From contig NZ_CAKMMG010000001.1 in assembly GCF_927798115.1 (NCBI RefSeq), positions 1,116,001 to 1,180,000 on the forward strand: a DNA stretch of 64,000 nt. The letters are read 5' to 3'. Position 1 is the stretch's first letter. Every line of letters begins with the position of its first letter. The notes below the pieces were generated by a model. It did not search any database. It was not told where the DNA came from and saw nothing but the letters and a program-made list of their open reading frames with translations. Position numbers and translations under genes: made by a program. Of the stretch, positions 25,530 through 33,250 are shown in pieces. Origin of the DNA: Paenibacillus auburnensis (GTDB lineage: Bacteria > Bacillota > Bacilli > Paenibacillales > Paenibacillaceae).

Positions 25530-26026
25530 TTATTCCAATTCCAAAACGCGTTAGCTCTAGTAATAATCAATCTTTCAATCCATGTGGCAAAATCAATGTT
25601 GAATCTAATCGTTGGGGTTTCGAACCCTTGCTCGTGATTTTGAAACAATAAGTAACCCTTATTTTCTTTAACCTTACTAGAGTCTATGAGAAAAAAGTCT
25701 CCTATATAATAAGCGATTGGAATCCAATGATCAGGGATGAAATCGAAGTGGCACTCAGCAATTTTTGATAAGCTGAAGAATTCTACTCCCGAACCATACT
25801 GATCTTTAAACAGAAATGCACCATTTGAAAACTGTAAAAACTGCTTGTATTGTTCAGGAAACAACCAGCCGTTTTGTGAGGCGTAACTTTCTATCTCCTC
25901 CAAAGAAACCGGTGGGTTAAAGATACATTCCGTTTGATATATAATACCGTTTGCATTATATTGCAATATGCGATTTCCATCTAATATACTCTTTAAAGAA
26001 TTTAAGTTACTTAATAGCTTATCCAA
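25526..26026 (-). CDS. SMI1/KNR4 (SUKH) family immunity protein
   Basis: A 166-aa cytoplasmic protein with the SUKH fold: VSLEEIESYASQNGWLFPEQ then FLQFSNGAFLF near residue 60, and FSLSKIAECHFDFIPDHWIP followed by GDFFLID. SUKH proteins commonly neutralise nuclease toxins of polymorphic toxin systems encoded just upstream. Here the ATG stands only six bases after the stop of an HNH-like toxin domain gene, which fits a cognate pair. Base composition is clearly more AT-rich than the core genes. Confidence 0.88.
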   Translation of the reverse strand: MDKLLSNLNSLKSILDGNRILQYNANGIIYQTECIFNPPVSLEEIESYASQNGWLFPEQYKQFLQFSNGAFLFKDQYGSGVEFFSLSKIAECHFDFIPDHWIPIAYYIGDFFLIDSSKVKENKGYLLFQNHEQGFETPTIRFNIDFATWIERLIITRANAFWNWNN

Positions 26027-26032
26027 TATTAC

Positions 26033-26350
26033 TCATCCTTTATTGTAACTCGCCCACCATGCCGTAATTAAAAGTTGATGAACTAATCGTGGAACAGGCA
26101 TAAGGTTAGAGTTTATATTTTGACCACCATATTCTCTCGATTTAATATGATGAATATCGTAGTCTTCCCAATTACAACCCGGATTCCCATAAGTGCTAAT
26201 GTACCAAGAAATATAGGTCCCTCTATCGGTATTAGTCCAGGTTACTGGATTAGATACAGGTGTCCAAGTTGTAAAATATGGTTCAATATTAGTTTTCCCA
26301 GAAAAACTATCAACATATTCATAATAAGGCATAGCTGTATTATTATACAA
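26033..26350 (-). CDS. HNH/EndoVII-like nuclease toxin C-terminal domain
   Basis: Open frame of 105 aa from a weak TTG; coding similarity seems to start farther upstream, near 26410. The end carries DYDIHHIKSREYGG, NSNLMPVPRLVHQ and LITAWW, the His-His-Asn-His pattern of HNH/EndoVII (xHH) toxin domains. No signal peptide or delivery domain is attached; upstream the frame runs into A7 and G7 homopolymers (26414-26427) and a stop. It is best read as the surviving toxin tip of a larger polymorphic toxin, next to its SUKH immunity gene. Expression as a separate protein is doubtful. Confidence 0.7.
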   Translation of the reverse strand: MYNNTAMPYYEYVDSFSGKTNIEPYFTTWTPVSNPVTWTNTDRGTYISWYISTYGNPGCNWEDYDIHHIKSREYGGQNINSNLMPVPRLVHQLLITAWWASYNKG

Positions 26351-26427
26351 ATTAGGTACAGTTTGATTGAAGTAAGATCCGGCTATTCCCCCAGTGTCAG
26401 TAATGTTGCAGAACCCCCCCTTTTTTT

Positions 26428-26692
26428 CTAATATTTAATTATAACTCTTATACTTGCAACTAATTTATCTCCAGCTTTCATCGAGCTATTTTGTGCGGTT
26501 TTTGCTGTTGTATATGCCCCACCTTTTGAAGTAGCAAAAAATAATGAATTTGTAACTGATACTTTATCAGGCTTGTCACCTTAATTAGCTGTGTACTCAA
26601 TTATATGCTGAACTTCTCTGCTATTGAGTTCTCCAGTAACATAATTTGTAAACATAATTCCACCATTAGCAGCTGTTTGAACCAACCCTAAA
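26428..26692 (-). pseudogene. frameshifted 3' part of the secreted-protein gene
   Basis: After the stop of the 124-codon frame, the +1-type frame stays open and continues with SSLGLVQTAANGGIMFTNYV, is interrupted by TAA at 26581-26583, then resumes with KVSVTNSLFFATSKGGAYTT and ends IRVIIKY at 26428. The change of frame falls at a run of six A. Together with 26693-27067 this would give a secreted protein of about 210 residues. Confidence 0.6.
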
Positions 26693-27067
26693 CTACTTAC
26701 TTTTTTCAACTACTTTTTCATTAACATAATCCTCAAGAGATATCGTGTTTCCGGCCTCGTTGAAAAGCACGACATTAACGTCATAGTAACCTATAGAGCT
26801 ATTCTCAGACAGTTCTGGAGAGGACCCTAGATATTGGTAAGCTTCTTGTAAAAGAACATCATCAGGAAATTCCTCTATTTTAGATTTTATAGATTCAACT
26901 TCTTCTTCAAAAACAGCTATCTTCGATTCATTATATTCCTGGTTTGCTTTTTTAAAGGACTCACTATTAACTGAATATTCTTGGCTCACATCTTCTGCAA
27001 ATACAGGTGATGCCAATGAAAAGAGTAGAATTATCGAGAATAAAAGTTGGTACAATTTCTTCGACAT
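26693..27067 (-). CDS. secreted protein of unknown function, 5' part of a broken gene
   Basis: Encodes 124 aa with a clear Sec signal peptide (Lys-rich start, hydrophobic LLFSIILLFSLASPVFA, cleavage after AxA near residue 24) and a helical acidic mature part (IAVFEEEVESIKSKIEEFPD). The frame ends at EKSK beside an A6 run, and a second frame continues with plausible protein sequence, so this is probably the N-terminal part of a frameshifted gene. No family recognised. AT-rich, within the element. Confidence 0.6.
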   Translation of the reverse strand: MSKKLYQLLFSIILLFSLASPVFAEDVSQEYSVNSESFKKANQEYNESKIAVFEEEVESIKSKIEEFPDDVLLQEAYQYLGSSPELSENSSIGYYDVNVVLFNEAGNTISLEDYVNEKVVEKSK

Positions 27068-27259
27068 AAAGCATTTCGTTAGTAATATATTATCGAAAAA
27101 GCGGCCTTTTTTTCAATTATTACCATATAATTCCTTTATATGGAATAATGTACATAGCTAAAATTGATAAGTTTTGTATTATTTTGAATAATTTTAAAAT
27201 TGAATTTAGTTCTAATTTCACTAGCGAAAATAAAATATACACCTACCTAGTATAACCAT
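27068..27259. other. 192-base AT-rich intergenic region
   Basis: Very AT-rich (poly-T and poly-A runs near 27105-27125). It probably contains the promoter of the secreted-protein gene. No frame or hairpin stands out. Confidence 0.4.
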
Positions 27260-27460
27260 TCAAAACTCAAACTCTCCACGACGATAATAAGCATCGGCTA
27301 TCTTTATACTATCCCAGCTAAATTTCCGTAATGGTCCACCATAATCAACTGTGCAGCCGGCAAGATCCCCAGAGGTCTCAGATATGGTAACCCGTTTCTG
27401 GATTAACGCAGCAGCAATAAAATTCCGCATCTGTTTAAATACTTTGTATACATTACTCAA
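27260..27460 (-). CDS. small DYxGPLxK family protein, copy 2
   Basis: A 66-aa paralogue of the protein at 22184-22405: both share YKV near the start, then D-Y-x-G-P-L-x-K-x-x-x-D-x-I and a C-terminal R-x-E-(Y/F)-E-F. This copy lacks the last seven or so residues. The only start is TTG 27460, without a convincing ribosome site, so it may be decaying. It lies inside the element, next to a small membrane protein, as copy 1 also does. Confidence 0.55.
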   Translation of the reverse strand: MSNVYKVFKQMRNFIAAALIQKRVTISETSGDLAGCTVDYGGPLRKFSWDSIKIADAYYRRGEFEF

Positions 27461-27466
27461 AATAAT

Positions 27467-27715
27467 TCATTCACTAAAAAAGAATGTTAACAGAGCTATT
27501 CCTAGTACAATAACTCCTATGATCATCATCACAATCCATTTTCTGTTTTTCAAATAGTAATATCCCCCAATTGATAATAGTGCCCCACCCATCATTGCCA
27601 TGATTAATGATTGTCTCTGATCCCCACCATCATTATCATTAGTTAATAAAGATATGCCTAGAAGAATAGCTGCCGCACTAAAGTGGACACCAAAGGCTCT
27701 TAAGGTTTTTTTCAT
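27467..27715 (-). CDS. three-helix small membrane protein
   Basis: An 82-aa protein with three hydrophobic segments (about 8-24, 36-53 and 58-80) and a short polar loop TNDNDGGDQ. ATG 27715 has AAGGAG at normal spacing. It lies six bases upstream of the DYxGPLxK copy 2, echoing the membrane-protein/DYxGPLxK arrangement at 22184-22614. Function unknown. Confidence 0.65.
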   Translation of the reverse strand: MKKTLRAFGVHFSAAAILLGISLLTNDNDGGDQRQSLIMAMMGGALLSIGGYYYLKNRKWIVMMIIGVIVLGIALLTFFFSE

Positions 27716-27763
27716 CGTTACACTCCTTAAGATAAACTGCCCCACCGAACTGTAGTAAGGGTA

Positions 27764-28048
27764 TCAGTTATTCCGTATAACCCCAATATAATTCATTTTC
27801 CACATTATGTATTGTTGATTATGTATCTCGTCCAATAAATTCCTGTGATACTCAAGTGCAACTTGATGAGTTATCCATATTTTACCTTCAGCTTTCTTCA
27901 TAACACTTACCATAAGATCACGTGATCTTTTGGTAAATCTATAAAGGTTAATCAGTGTGTTTGCATCAAATACAAAAAGACAATTGCTCCATAATTTCTG
28001 AAAGTCTTCCGGAGTCGGAGTGTTGTATCCGCTAAATGTATCTCTCAA
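27764..28048 (-). CDS. truncated PIN-like (PIN_8) nuclease
   Basis: N-terminal fragment of 94 aa of a PIN_8-type protein. It shows FVFDANTLINLYRFTKRSRD with the first catalytic Asp and IWITHQVALEYHRN, both typical of the family, whose members are usually several hundred residues and are encoded in defence or mobile loci. After about residue 80 the sequence becomes unrelated and stops, so the remaining acidic residues are missing and the protein cannot be active. TTG 28048 follows GAGGG. The gene begins exactly where the integrase remnant ends on the other strand. Confidence 0.65.
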   Translation of the reverse strand: MRDTFSGYNTPTPEDFQKLWSNCLFVFDANTLINLYRFTKRSRDLMVSVMKKAEGKIWITHQVALEYHRNLLDEIHNQQYIMWKMNYIGVIRNN

Positions 28049-28223
28049 TGCATTATCCCTCGTATTTATTCTTGAAGCAGGAAATGATATGAAATTTATT
28101 CAAGAACGCTTAGGACATGGCAGCGTGAAGATCGCTTCTGATGTTTACTCCCACATATCCATAAAAATCGAAGTAAGGAGCATGGAAAAATATGAAGCAC
28201 ATATAAAATCCATCCTCGAATAG
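28020..28223 (+). pseudogene. C-terminal fragment of a tyrosine recombinase (integrase)
   Basis: From about 28050 the frame encodes LEAGNDMKFIQERLGHGSVK then IASDVYSHIS, the box II region of phage-type integrases, with the nucleophile Tyr in DVYSH. Everything upstream (core-binding and Arg/His of box I) is lost. The stop codon is followed by two TTTGTGGGCA repeats and then the putative right att site, the usual order at the end of an integrated element. Confidence 0.8.
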
Positions 28224-28232
28224 CCCTAACAA

Positions 28233-28255
28233 TTTTGTGGGCAATTTGTGGGCAC
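28233..28255 (+). repeat. integrase-arm-like repeats, right
   Basis: Two adjacent copies, TTTTGTGGGCA and ATTTGTGGGCAC, just after the integrase stop codon; a third copy lies at 24734. Confidence 0.65.
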
Positions 28256-28301
28256 CGTCTTATTAAGGCCCCAAAACACCCCCTACGCCCACACAAAGAA
28301 A

Positions 28302-28330
28302 AACCCCCGGCGCCAGAGGCGTCAGGGGTT
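28302..28330 (-). terminator. Rho-independent terminator of glnRA
   Basis: AACCCCTGACGCC pairs with GGCGCCGGGGGTT (one mismatch) and T5 follows on the minus strand. It lies between the integrase remnant and glnA. Confidence 0.85.
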
Positions 28331-28339
28331 GCTTACATC

Positions 28340-29668
28340 CTAGTAAAGAGTCATGTATTGAGCTCTTTCCCACTCGTGAACCTGGGTACGATAGATGTCC
28401 CATTCGATTTCCTTCAGTTCATAGAAGTGAGCCAAAGCATGTTCACCAAGGGCTTCAGTGATAACATGGCTGCGGATCATTTCGTTCAGTGCTTCTTTCA
28501 GATCGGACGGCAGGCTTGGAATGCCTTCTTCAATCCGTTCTTCCTCAGACATCACGTAGATGTTACGGTCGATCGGAGCCGGAAGATCAAGTTGCCGCTT
28601 GATTCCGTCAAGACCTGCCTTCAACATTACAGCAAGTGCAAGATACGGGTTAGCTGCAGGGTCCGGATTGCGGACTTCAATACGTGTACTGAGTCCTCTG
28701 GAAGCCGGAATACGGATCATCGGGCTGCGGTTGCTCGCAGACCAGGCTACGTAGCAAGGAGCTTCATATCCAGGAACCAGACGTTTGTAAGAGTTTACTG
28801 TAGGATTCGTGATGGCAGCAAAAGCACGTGCGTGCTTCAGGATACCTGCCATGTAGTACCTTGCAGTTTTGCTCAGGCCGAGCGTATCACTTTCATCATA
28901 GAACATGTTCTCATTGCCTTTGAACAAGGATTGGTGAGCGTGCATCCCGGATCCGTTCATACCAAACAGAGGTTTAGGCATAAAAGTAGCATGCAGGCCA
29001 TGCTGACGGGCAACCGTCTTCACGACGAGCTTAAAGGTTTGAATTTGGTCAGCGGCTTTGATCGCATCAGCATATTTGAAGTCAATTTCATGCTGGCCGG
29101 AAGCCACTTCGTGGTGAGAAGCTTCAATTTCAAAGCCCATTTCTTCAAGTGTCAATACGATTTCGCGGCGGCAGTTCTCCCCAAGATCCATCGGCGCCAA
29201 ATCGAAATATCCACCCTGGTCATTCAATTCTGTAGTAGGATTACCCTTCTCATCGGTTCTGAACAGGAAGAATTCCGGTTCAGGTCCAACATTCATAGCA
29301 GTGTATCCCATCTCTTCTGCTTCCTTGAGACAACGTTTGAGAATACCGCGCGGATCGCCGGCAAATGGTGTTCCGTCAGGCATGTACACATCACAAATCA
29401 GACGTGCAACCCGGCTGTCCGTCACCCAAGGGAAAATCACCCATGTGCTGAGGTCCGGATAAAGATACATGTCAGATTCCTCAATACGTACATAACCTTC
29501 AATGGACGATCCATCGAACATCATTTTATTGTCGAGCGCTTTTTCAAGCTGGCTTACAGGAATCTCAACGTTTTTGATCGTTCCGAGCAGGTCGGTAAAT
29601 TGCAGGCGAATAAAACGGACGTTTTCTTCCTTGGCGATGCGGATAATATCCTCTTTAGAAAAGCTCAC
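28340..29668 (-). CDS. glnA: glutamine synthetase, type I alpha
   Basis: Makes glutamine from glutamate, ammonia and ATP as a dodecamer in the cytoplasm. The 442-aa length and absence of the adenylylation insert fit the GSI-alpha enzyme of Firmicutes. Motifs are [20 protein letters not shown] near residue 50, [11 protein letters not shown] near 240 and [13 protein letters not shown] near 315. The start is GTG 29668 with GGGAGAGGG upstream. It follows glnR by 33 bases and shares its GlnR-controlled promoter. The last eight codons beyond the 26-bp att-like repeat may derive from the inserted element. Confidence 0.97.
   Translation of the reverse strand: MSFSKEDIIRIAKEENVRFIRLQFTDLLGTIKNVEIPVSQLEKALDNKMMFDGSSIEGYVRIEESDMYLYPDLSTWVIFPWVTDSRVARLICDVYMPDGTPFAGDPRGILKRCLKEAEEMGYTAMNVGPEPEFFLFRTDEKGNPTTELNDQGGYFDLAPMDLGENCRREIVLTLEEMGFEIEASHHEVASGQHEIDFKYADAIKAADQIQTFKLVVKTVARQHGLHATFMPKPLFGMNGSGMHAHQSLFKGNENMFYDESDTLGLSKTARYYMAGILKHARAFAAITNPTVNSYKRLVPGYEAPCYVAWSASNRSPMIRIPASRGLSTRIEVRNPDPAANPYLALAVMLKAGLDGIKRQLDLPAPIDRNIYVMSEEERIEEGIPSLPSDLKEALNEMIRSHVITEALGEHALAHFYELKEIEWDIYRTQVHEWERAQYMTLY
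28365..28390. repeat. putative right att site within glnA
   Basis: 26-base segment inside the glnA 3' coding end, duplicated at 24586-24611 with one mismatch; on the coding strand it encodes RTQVHEWE and the start of the following Arg codon. Confidence 0.75.
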
Positions 29669-29701
29669 TTTACCCTCTCCCTTTCAACTCTCTTTAGTTG
29701 T

Positions 29702-30112
29702 TTATTTATTAAAAAACCGGGATAGCTCGCCTTGAATAAGAGATACTTGTCCCGGTCTTTTACCCGAAACCAGTTCCTGCTTAAGCAAACGGTGAAGCTG
29801 TGAATCAGACAACTCTCTACGTCTAACCTCTGTATCAGGGGTAATTACCGTAGCTTCTTCGGATTCCTTCGAGACAGGGTTCATTACCTGCTTAATGCCG
29901 GCAATATTAACACCTTTCTCAATTAATGCTTTGATCTCCAATAGGCGCTCTACATCATTAAATGAGAACAAACGCTGGTTGCCGGAAGTGCGCGCGGGCA
30001 CAATCAGGCTGTGTTGCTCATAATAACGAATTTGTCTAGCAGATAAATCGGTTAACTTCATTACGATTCCTATAGGAAATAATGCCATATTTCTGCGGAT
30101 TTCATCACCCAT
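29702..30112 (-). CDS. glnR: MerR-family nitrogen regulator GlnR
   Basis: A 136-aa repressor of glnRA when glutamine is abundant; by family it is activated by feedback-inhibited glutamine synthetase. The N-terminal MerR winged helix is clear (MKLTDLSARQIRYYEQHSL, then RLFSFNDVERLLEIKALIE), followed by a short C-terminal tail used for autoinhibition. A TGTNAN7TNACA operator lies upstream. The ATG at 30112 has only a weak ribosome site (GGATGAG). Confidence 0.95.
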   Translation of the reverse strand: MGDEIRRNMALFPIGIVMKLTDLSARQIRYYEQHSLIVPARTSGNQRLFSFNDVERLLEIKALIEKGVNIAGIKQVMNPVSKESEEATVITPDTEVRRRELSDSQLHRLLKQELVSGKRPGQVSLIQGELSRFFNK

Positions 30113-30183
30113 GACTCATCCAACCTTCCAATGATCTTTTTCTCATCTCATTGTACATTTCTTAATTTGGCGTGTCAATGGTA

Positions 30184-30200
30184 TGTTAGTTTTCTTTACA
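30184..30200 (+). promoter_or_regulatory. GlnR/TnrA operator
   Basis: TGTTAGTTTTCTTTACA matches TGTNAN7TNACA exactly, 72 bases before glnR. B. subtilis has two such sites; I found only this one. Confidence 0.85.
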
Positions 30201-30337
30201 ACATTAGTAGATTACTGCGAAACAGCAGGTGAACTGGGTGTAAGCTACAAAGGATGAAGTCTACCGCAGTATATCACATCGGACAATCCCGAAGCAAAAA
30301 GACGGCGGAATTATAAAATAAGCGTACCGCCTGTTTG

Positions 30338-30374
30338 AAAAAAAATAACCCTGCTTCAATAAGCAGGGTTATTA
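30338..30374 (-). terminator. Rho-independent terminator of 50-codon membrane gene
   Basis: AATAACCCTGCTT and its exact complement around a 4-base loop, followed by T8 on the minus strand. Confidence 0.93.
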
Positions 30375-30378
30375 AGTA

Positions 30379-30531
30379 TTATCTTCCGCCTGTAAAAGGA
30401 TTAATCTCATTCGTAAGGTCTCTTCCGGCTTTTTTCTCCTCAGCGGAAATCCGCTTGCCCAGAGCAGCATAATACCAAGCCATAGGGAGAACAGTTAGTA
30501 GCAAAATGCCAATACTTATAAGTGCTGTCAT
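30379..30531 (-). CDS. 50-residue membrane protein
   Basis: One N-terminal transmembrane helix (about 3-24, ISIGILLLTVLPMAWYYAAL) followed by a charged tail ending NPFTGGR. ATG 30531 is chosen, nine bases after GGAG. It has its own terminator and lies 61 bases after the gamma-lyase-like gene on the same strand. No family recognised. Confidence 0.62.
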   Translation of the reverse strand: MTALISIGILLLTVLPMAWYYAALGKRISAEEKKAGRDLTNEINPFTGGR

Positions 30532-30592
30532 AATTATCAGCTCCATTCTTACTGATATTATAACATATTTTCCCATATGAAAAAATGACTTG

Positions 30593-31846
30593 CTATAAGA
30601 GTTTGCGCTCCCGCATACATTGCAGTGCCATTAACACGCCGAATTTCACATGGGAATAGGTTAACCCGCCCTGCATATAGCCGATATACGGCGCCCGGAT
30701 GGGTGCATCCGCAGATAACTCCAAGCTTCCGCCCTGGATGAACGTTCCTGCCGCCATAATGACAGGATGCTCATAGCCAGGCATATCCCATGCTTCAGGA
30801 ACGACATGGCTGTCAACTGCCGCGGCACGCTGAATACCTTGCACGAAGGCTATAAGATGCTCCGGACCGTCAAAAGCGACTGCCTGGATCAGATCGGTAC
30901 GCGGCTCGTTCCAGGCTGGCTTAGTTGTAAACCCGCAGCGCTGGAACACTGCAGCAGCAAAGATACTGCCCTTCACAGCCTGTCCAACGGTATGCGGCGC
31001 CATGAACAGCCCCTGGTAAAGACCACGGGTCGTCCCGAGCATCGCACCAACTTCACCGCCGATGCCCGGTGCGGTCAGCCGGTAGGCTGCCAGTTCTACA
31101 AGGTCGCTGCGCCCGCAAATATAGCCGCCGGTCTCTGCAATCCCGCCGCCGGGGTTTTTGATCAGCGAGCCGGCAACAAGATCAGCCCCGACCTGCGGCG
31201 GTTCCAGCATTTCGGTGAATTCACCATAGCAATTGTCTACAAAAACAATAAGCTCAGGCTTCAAAGCTTTTACTTTGGTCACCATTTCTCCGATTTCAGC
31301 AACAGTAAAGGAAGAACGCCAGTCATAACCGCGGGATCTTTGAATCCCGATGACTTTTGTCTGGTCATTAATGGACAGCGCTACTTCATCCCAGTCAATT
31401 TTTCCGTCAGAGGTAAGCGCAGTCTCTTTGTAGCCGATCCCAAAATCGGCTAATGAGCCTGTTCCGTCACCCGGCTTGCCCACTACTTTATGCAGCGTGT
31501 CATAGGGGCGTCCTGTGATATACAACAGCTCATCTCCTGGACGCAGAACTCCAAAGAGTGCCGTGGAGATGGTATGTGTCCCGGAAGCGAAATGCGGGCG
31601 TACCAGTGCGCTTTCTGCGCCAAAGATATCGGCATACACCAGATCCAGGACCTCACGGCCCCGGTCATTATAGGCGTATCCGGTTGACCCCGCAAAATGG
31701 AAGTCGCTGACCTGCTGGCGCTGGAACGCCTCAATCACCTTCCACTGATTGTGATCCACTATCTTGTCGAGCGCTTTAACCGCACCCTCAATCTCAAGCT
31801 CAGCGGCCTCTGCCGCCTGTAAAATATCCTCTGCAAAAACAGCCAT
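30593..31846 (-). CDS. methionine gamma-lyase family / aluminium resistance-like PLP enzyme (YnbB)
   Basis: A 417-aa fold-type I pyridoxal-phosphate enzyme. The PLP Lys is in AGSLIKNPGGGIAETGGY near residue 235 and the conserved binding patch FVDNCYGEFTE precedes it. The family (Pfam Met_gamma_lyase) includes proteins once linked to aluminium resistance; the true substrate is unsettled. In B. subtilis ynbB stands between hflX (ynbA) and glnR, the same place as here. AAGGGG precedes the ATG. Confidence 0.88.
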   Translation of the reverse strand: MAVFAEDILQAAEAAELEIEGAVKALDKIVDHNQWKVIEAFQRQQVSDFHFAGSTGYAYNDRGREVLDLVYADIFGAESALVRPHFASGTHTISTALFGVLRPGDELLYITGRPYDTLHKVVGKPGDGTGSLADFGIGYKETALTSDGKIDWDEVALSINDQTKVIGIQRSRGYDWRSSFTVAEIGEMVTKVKALKPELIVFVDNCYGEFTEMLEPPQVGADLVAGSLIKNPGGGIAETGGYICGRSDLVELAAYRLTAPGIGGEVGAMLGTTRGLYQGLFMAPHTVGQAVKGSIFAAAVFQRCGFTTKPAWNEPRTDLIQAVAFDGPEHLIAFVQGIQRAAAVDSHVVPEAWDMPGYEHPVIMAAGTFIQGGSLELSADAPIRAPYIGYMQGGLTYSHVKFGVLMALQCMRERKLL

Positions 31847-31891
31847 TTCCCCTTATTCTCTCCCAACATTACATTTACTTAACATGTACAG

Positions 31892-33175
31892 TTACTGTAC
31901 AACAAACTCAGCAAGCTTGTATCCCCACTTTTCATAATCCTCTTTGTTCAAGCGGACGCTGTAAAGCACATCATTCTCTTCGTAATTGGTTTCCAGCACC
32001 TCTCCGACCCGGTACAGCAGTGAAGACAGGTCCCCGCGATCTCCGGGAATCCGGAAAACAAGCGTATCACCAGCCAGTTCATCGGCGATCAGTCCGGTTA
32101 CACGGGTCAGATCCTCAGCATTAAACGCACTGATCTTCAGATAGCCTTGGCCCGACGGCAGCATCTCCAGCTGTTCCGGCTGGCAGAGATCGCTTTTATT
32201 AAACAGAACGACCCTTGGTTTGCCGGCAGCTCCGAGATCCTGGAGAATTGAATCCACAACCTCCATTTGCTCCTCACGCATCGGAGAAGAAGCATCTACT
32301 ACATGGAGCACCAGATTGGCTTCATTTACTTCTTCCAGAGTTGCCCGGAAGGAGGCCACCAAATCATGCGGCAGGTTCTGAATGAACCCTACCGTGTCAG
32401 TGAGTACGACTTCTTTGCCCACAGGAAGCTGCAGGACACGTGAAGTCGGATCCAGTGTAGCGAACAGCTGATTCTCAATATAAACATCAGCATCCGTCAG
32501 CTGCTTCAGCAGTGTAGATTTGCCGGCATTGGTATAGCCGACCAGCGCTACCTGAACAGCACCGCTCTTGCGGCGGCGTTCACGGTGCAGCTCACGCGTC
32601 TTGACGACATCATCCAGCTGGCGCTTCAGTTCCGTGATCCGGTCCCGGATATGACGGCGGTCTGTCTCCAGCTTGCTCTCCCCTGGACCTCTGGTGCCGA
32701 TTCCGCCGCCAAGCCTGGACAAATTCTTGCCGTGACCTGACAGACGGGGCAGCAGATAGGAGAGCTGTGCCAGCTCCACCTGGATGATGCCTTCCCGCGT
32801 CTTAGCTCTCCCGGCAAAAATATCCAAAATCAGCTGCGTACGGTCAATGATTTTTAGATCCAGAGCTTCTTCAAGGTTGCGGACCTGGGCTCCGGACAGC
32901 TCCTGGTCAAAAATTGCCGTATTAGCTCCCAGGCCGTCTGCCGCCATCCGCAGCTCTTCTACCTTGCCTTTGCCGATAAACCATTTCGAATCGGGAGTTT
33001 CCTTGTTCTGGCGGAGTACATCCAGCACCTCCACCCCGGCAGTCTCAGCCAGTTGAACCAATTCTTGCAGTGAAAGCTCAGGATCGATGCCCGTGCGTTT
33101 GATTTTGTCTGTGACCAGACTGACCAGAATGGCCCGGTCCTGAACATCCGTTTGTGTATCATGTGTTATTGCCAT
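31892..33175 (-). CDS. hflX: ribosome-dissociating GTPase HflX
   Basis: A 427-aa GTPase that binds the 50S subunit and splits stalled ribosomes under stress. The N-terminal HflX domain (about 1-190) has GKGKVEELR and LSRLGGGIGTRGPGESKLE. The G domain follows: G1 GYTNAGKSTLL near 213, G3 DTVGFIQNLPHDL near 258 and G4 NKSD near 325. AAGGAG stands ten bases before ATG 33175. It is transcribed with the downstream gamma-lyase-like gene. Confidence 0.95.
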   Translation of the reverse strand: MAITHDTQTDVQDRAILVSLVTDKIKRTGIDPELSLQELVQLAETAGVEVLDVLRQNKETPDSKWFIGKGKVEELRMAADGLGANTAIFDQELSGAQVRNLEEALDLKIIDRTQLILDIFAGRAKTREGIIQVELAQLSYLLPRLSGHGKNLSRLGGGIGTRGPGESKLETDRRHIRDRITELKRQLDDVVKTRELHRERRRKSGAVQVALVGYTNAGKSTLLKQLTDADVYIENQLFATLDPTSRVLQLPVGKEVVLTDTVGFIQNLPHDLVASFRATLEEVNEANLVLHVVDASSPMREEQMEVVDSILQDLGAAGKPRVVLFNKSDLCQPEQLEMLPSGQGYLKISAFNAEDLTRVTGLIADELAGDTLVFRIPGDRGDLSSLLYRVGEVLETNYEENDVLYSVRLNKEDYEKWGYKLAEFVVQ

Positions 33176-33250
33176 GAATGTAGTACTCCTTATCCTTTTA
33201 GCTCTTGGGATTTATCTTTCATTATCTGTGCTTTACTCAACATCTGCGGC

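Larger units (their letters stand above)
24586..28390. mobile_element. decayed integrative element at the glnA 3' end
   Basis: The roughly 3.8-kb segment is bounded by a 26-bp direct repeat (24586-24611 and 28365-28390, one mismatch), the right copy of which is part of glnA codons near the C-terminus. Inside are a tyrosine-recombinase C-terminus next to the right end, short TTTGTGGGCA repeats near both ends, lower GC than the flanks, truncated genes (PIN-like, ribbon-helix-helix, KOW-like), and an immunity/toxin pair. This is the pattern of site-specific insertion into a gene 3' end followed by decay. Confidence 0.72.

Noticed and set aside
24586-28390. tRNA gene as attachment site of the element
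   Set aside because: No tRNA-like cloverleaf at either repeat; the repeat lies in glnA coding sequence.
28235-29725. 496-codon open frame on the plus strand
   Set aside because: It is the antisense of glnA, which has full family motifs and a ribosome site; the antisense frame has none.
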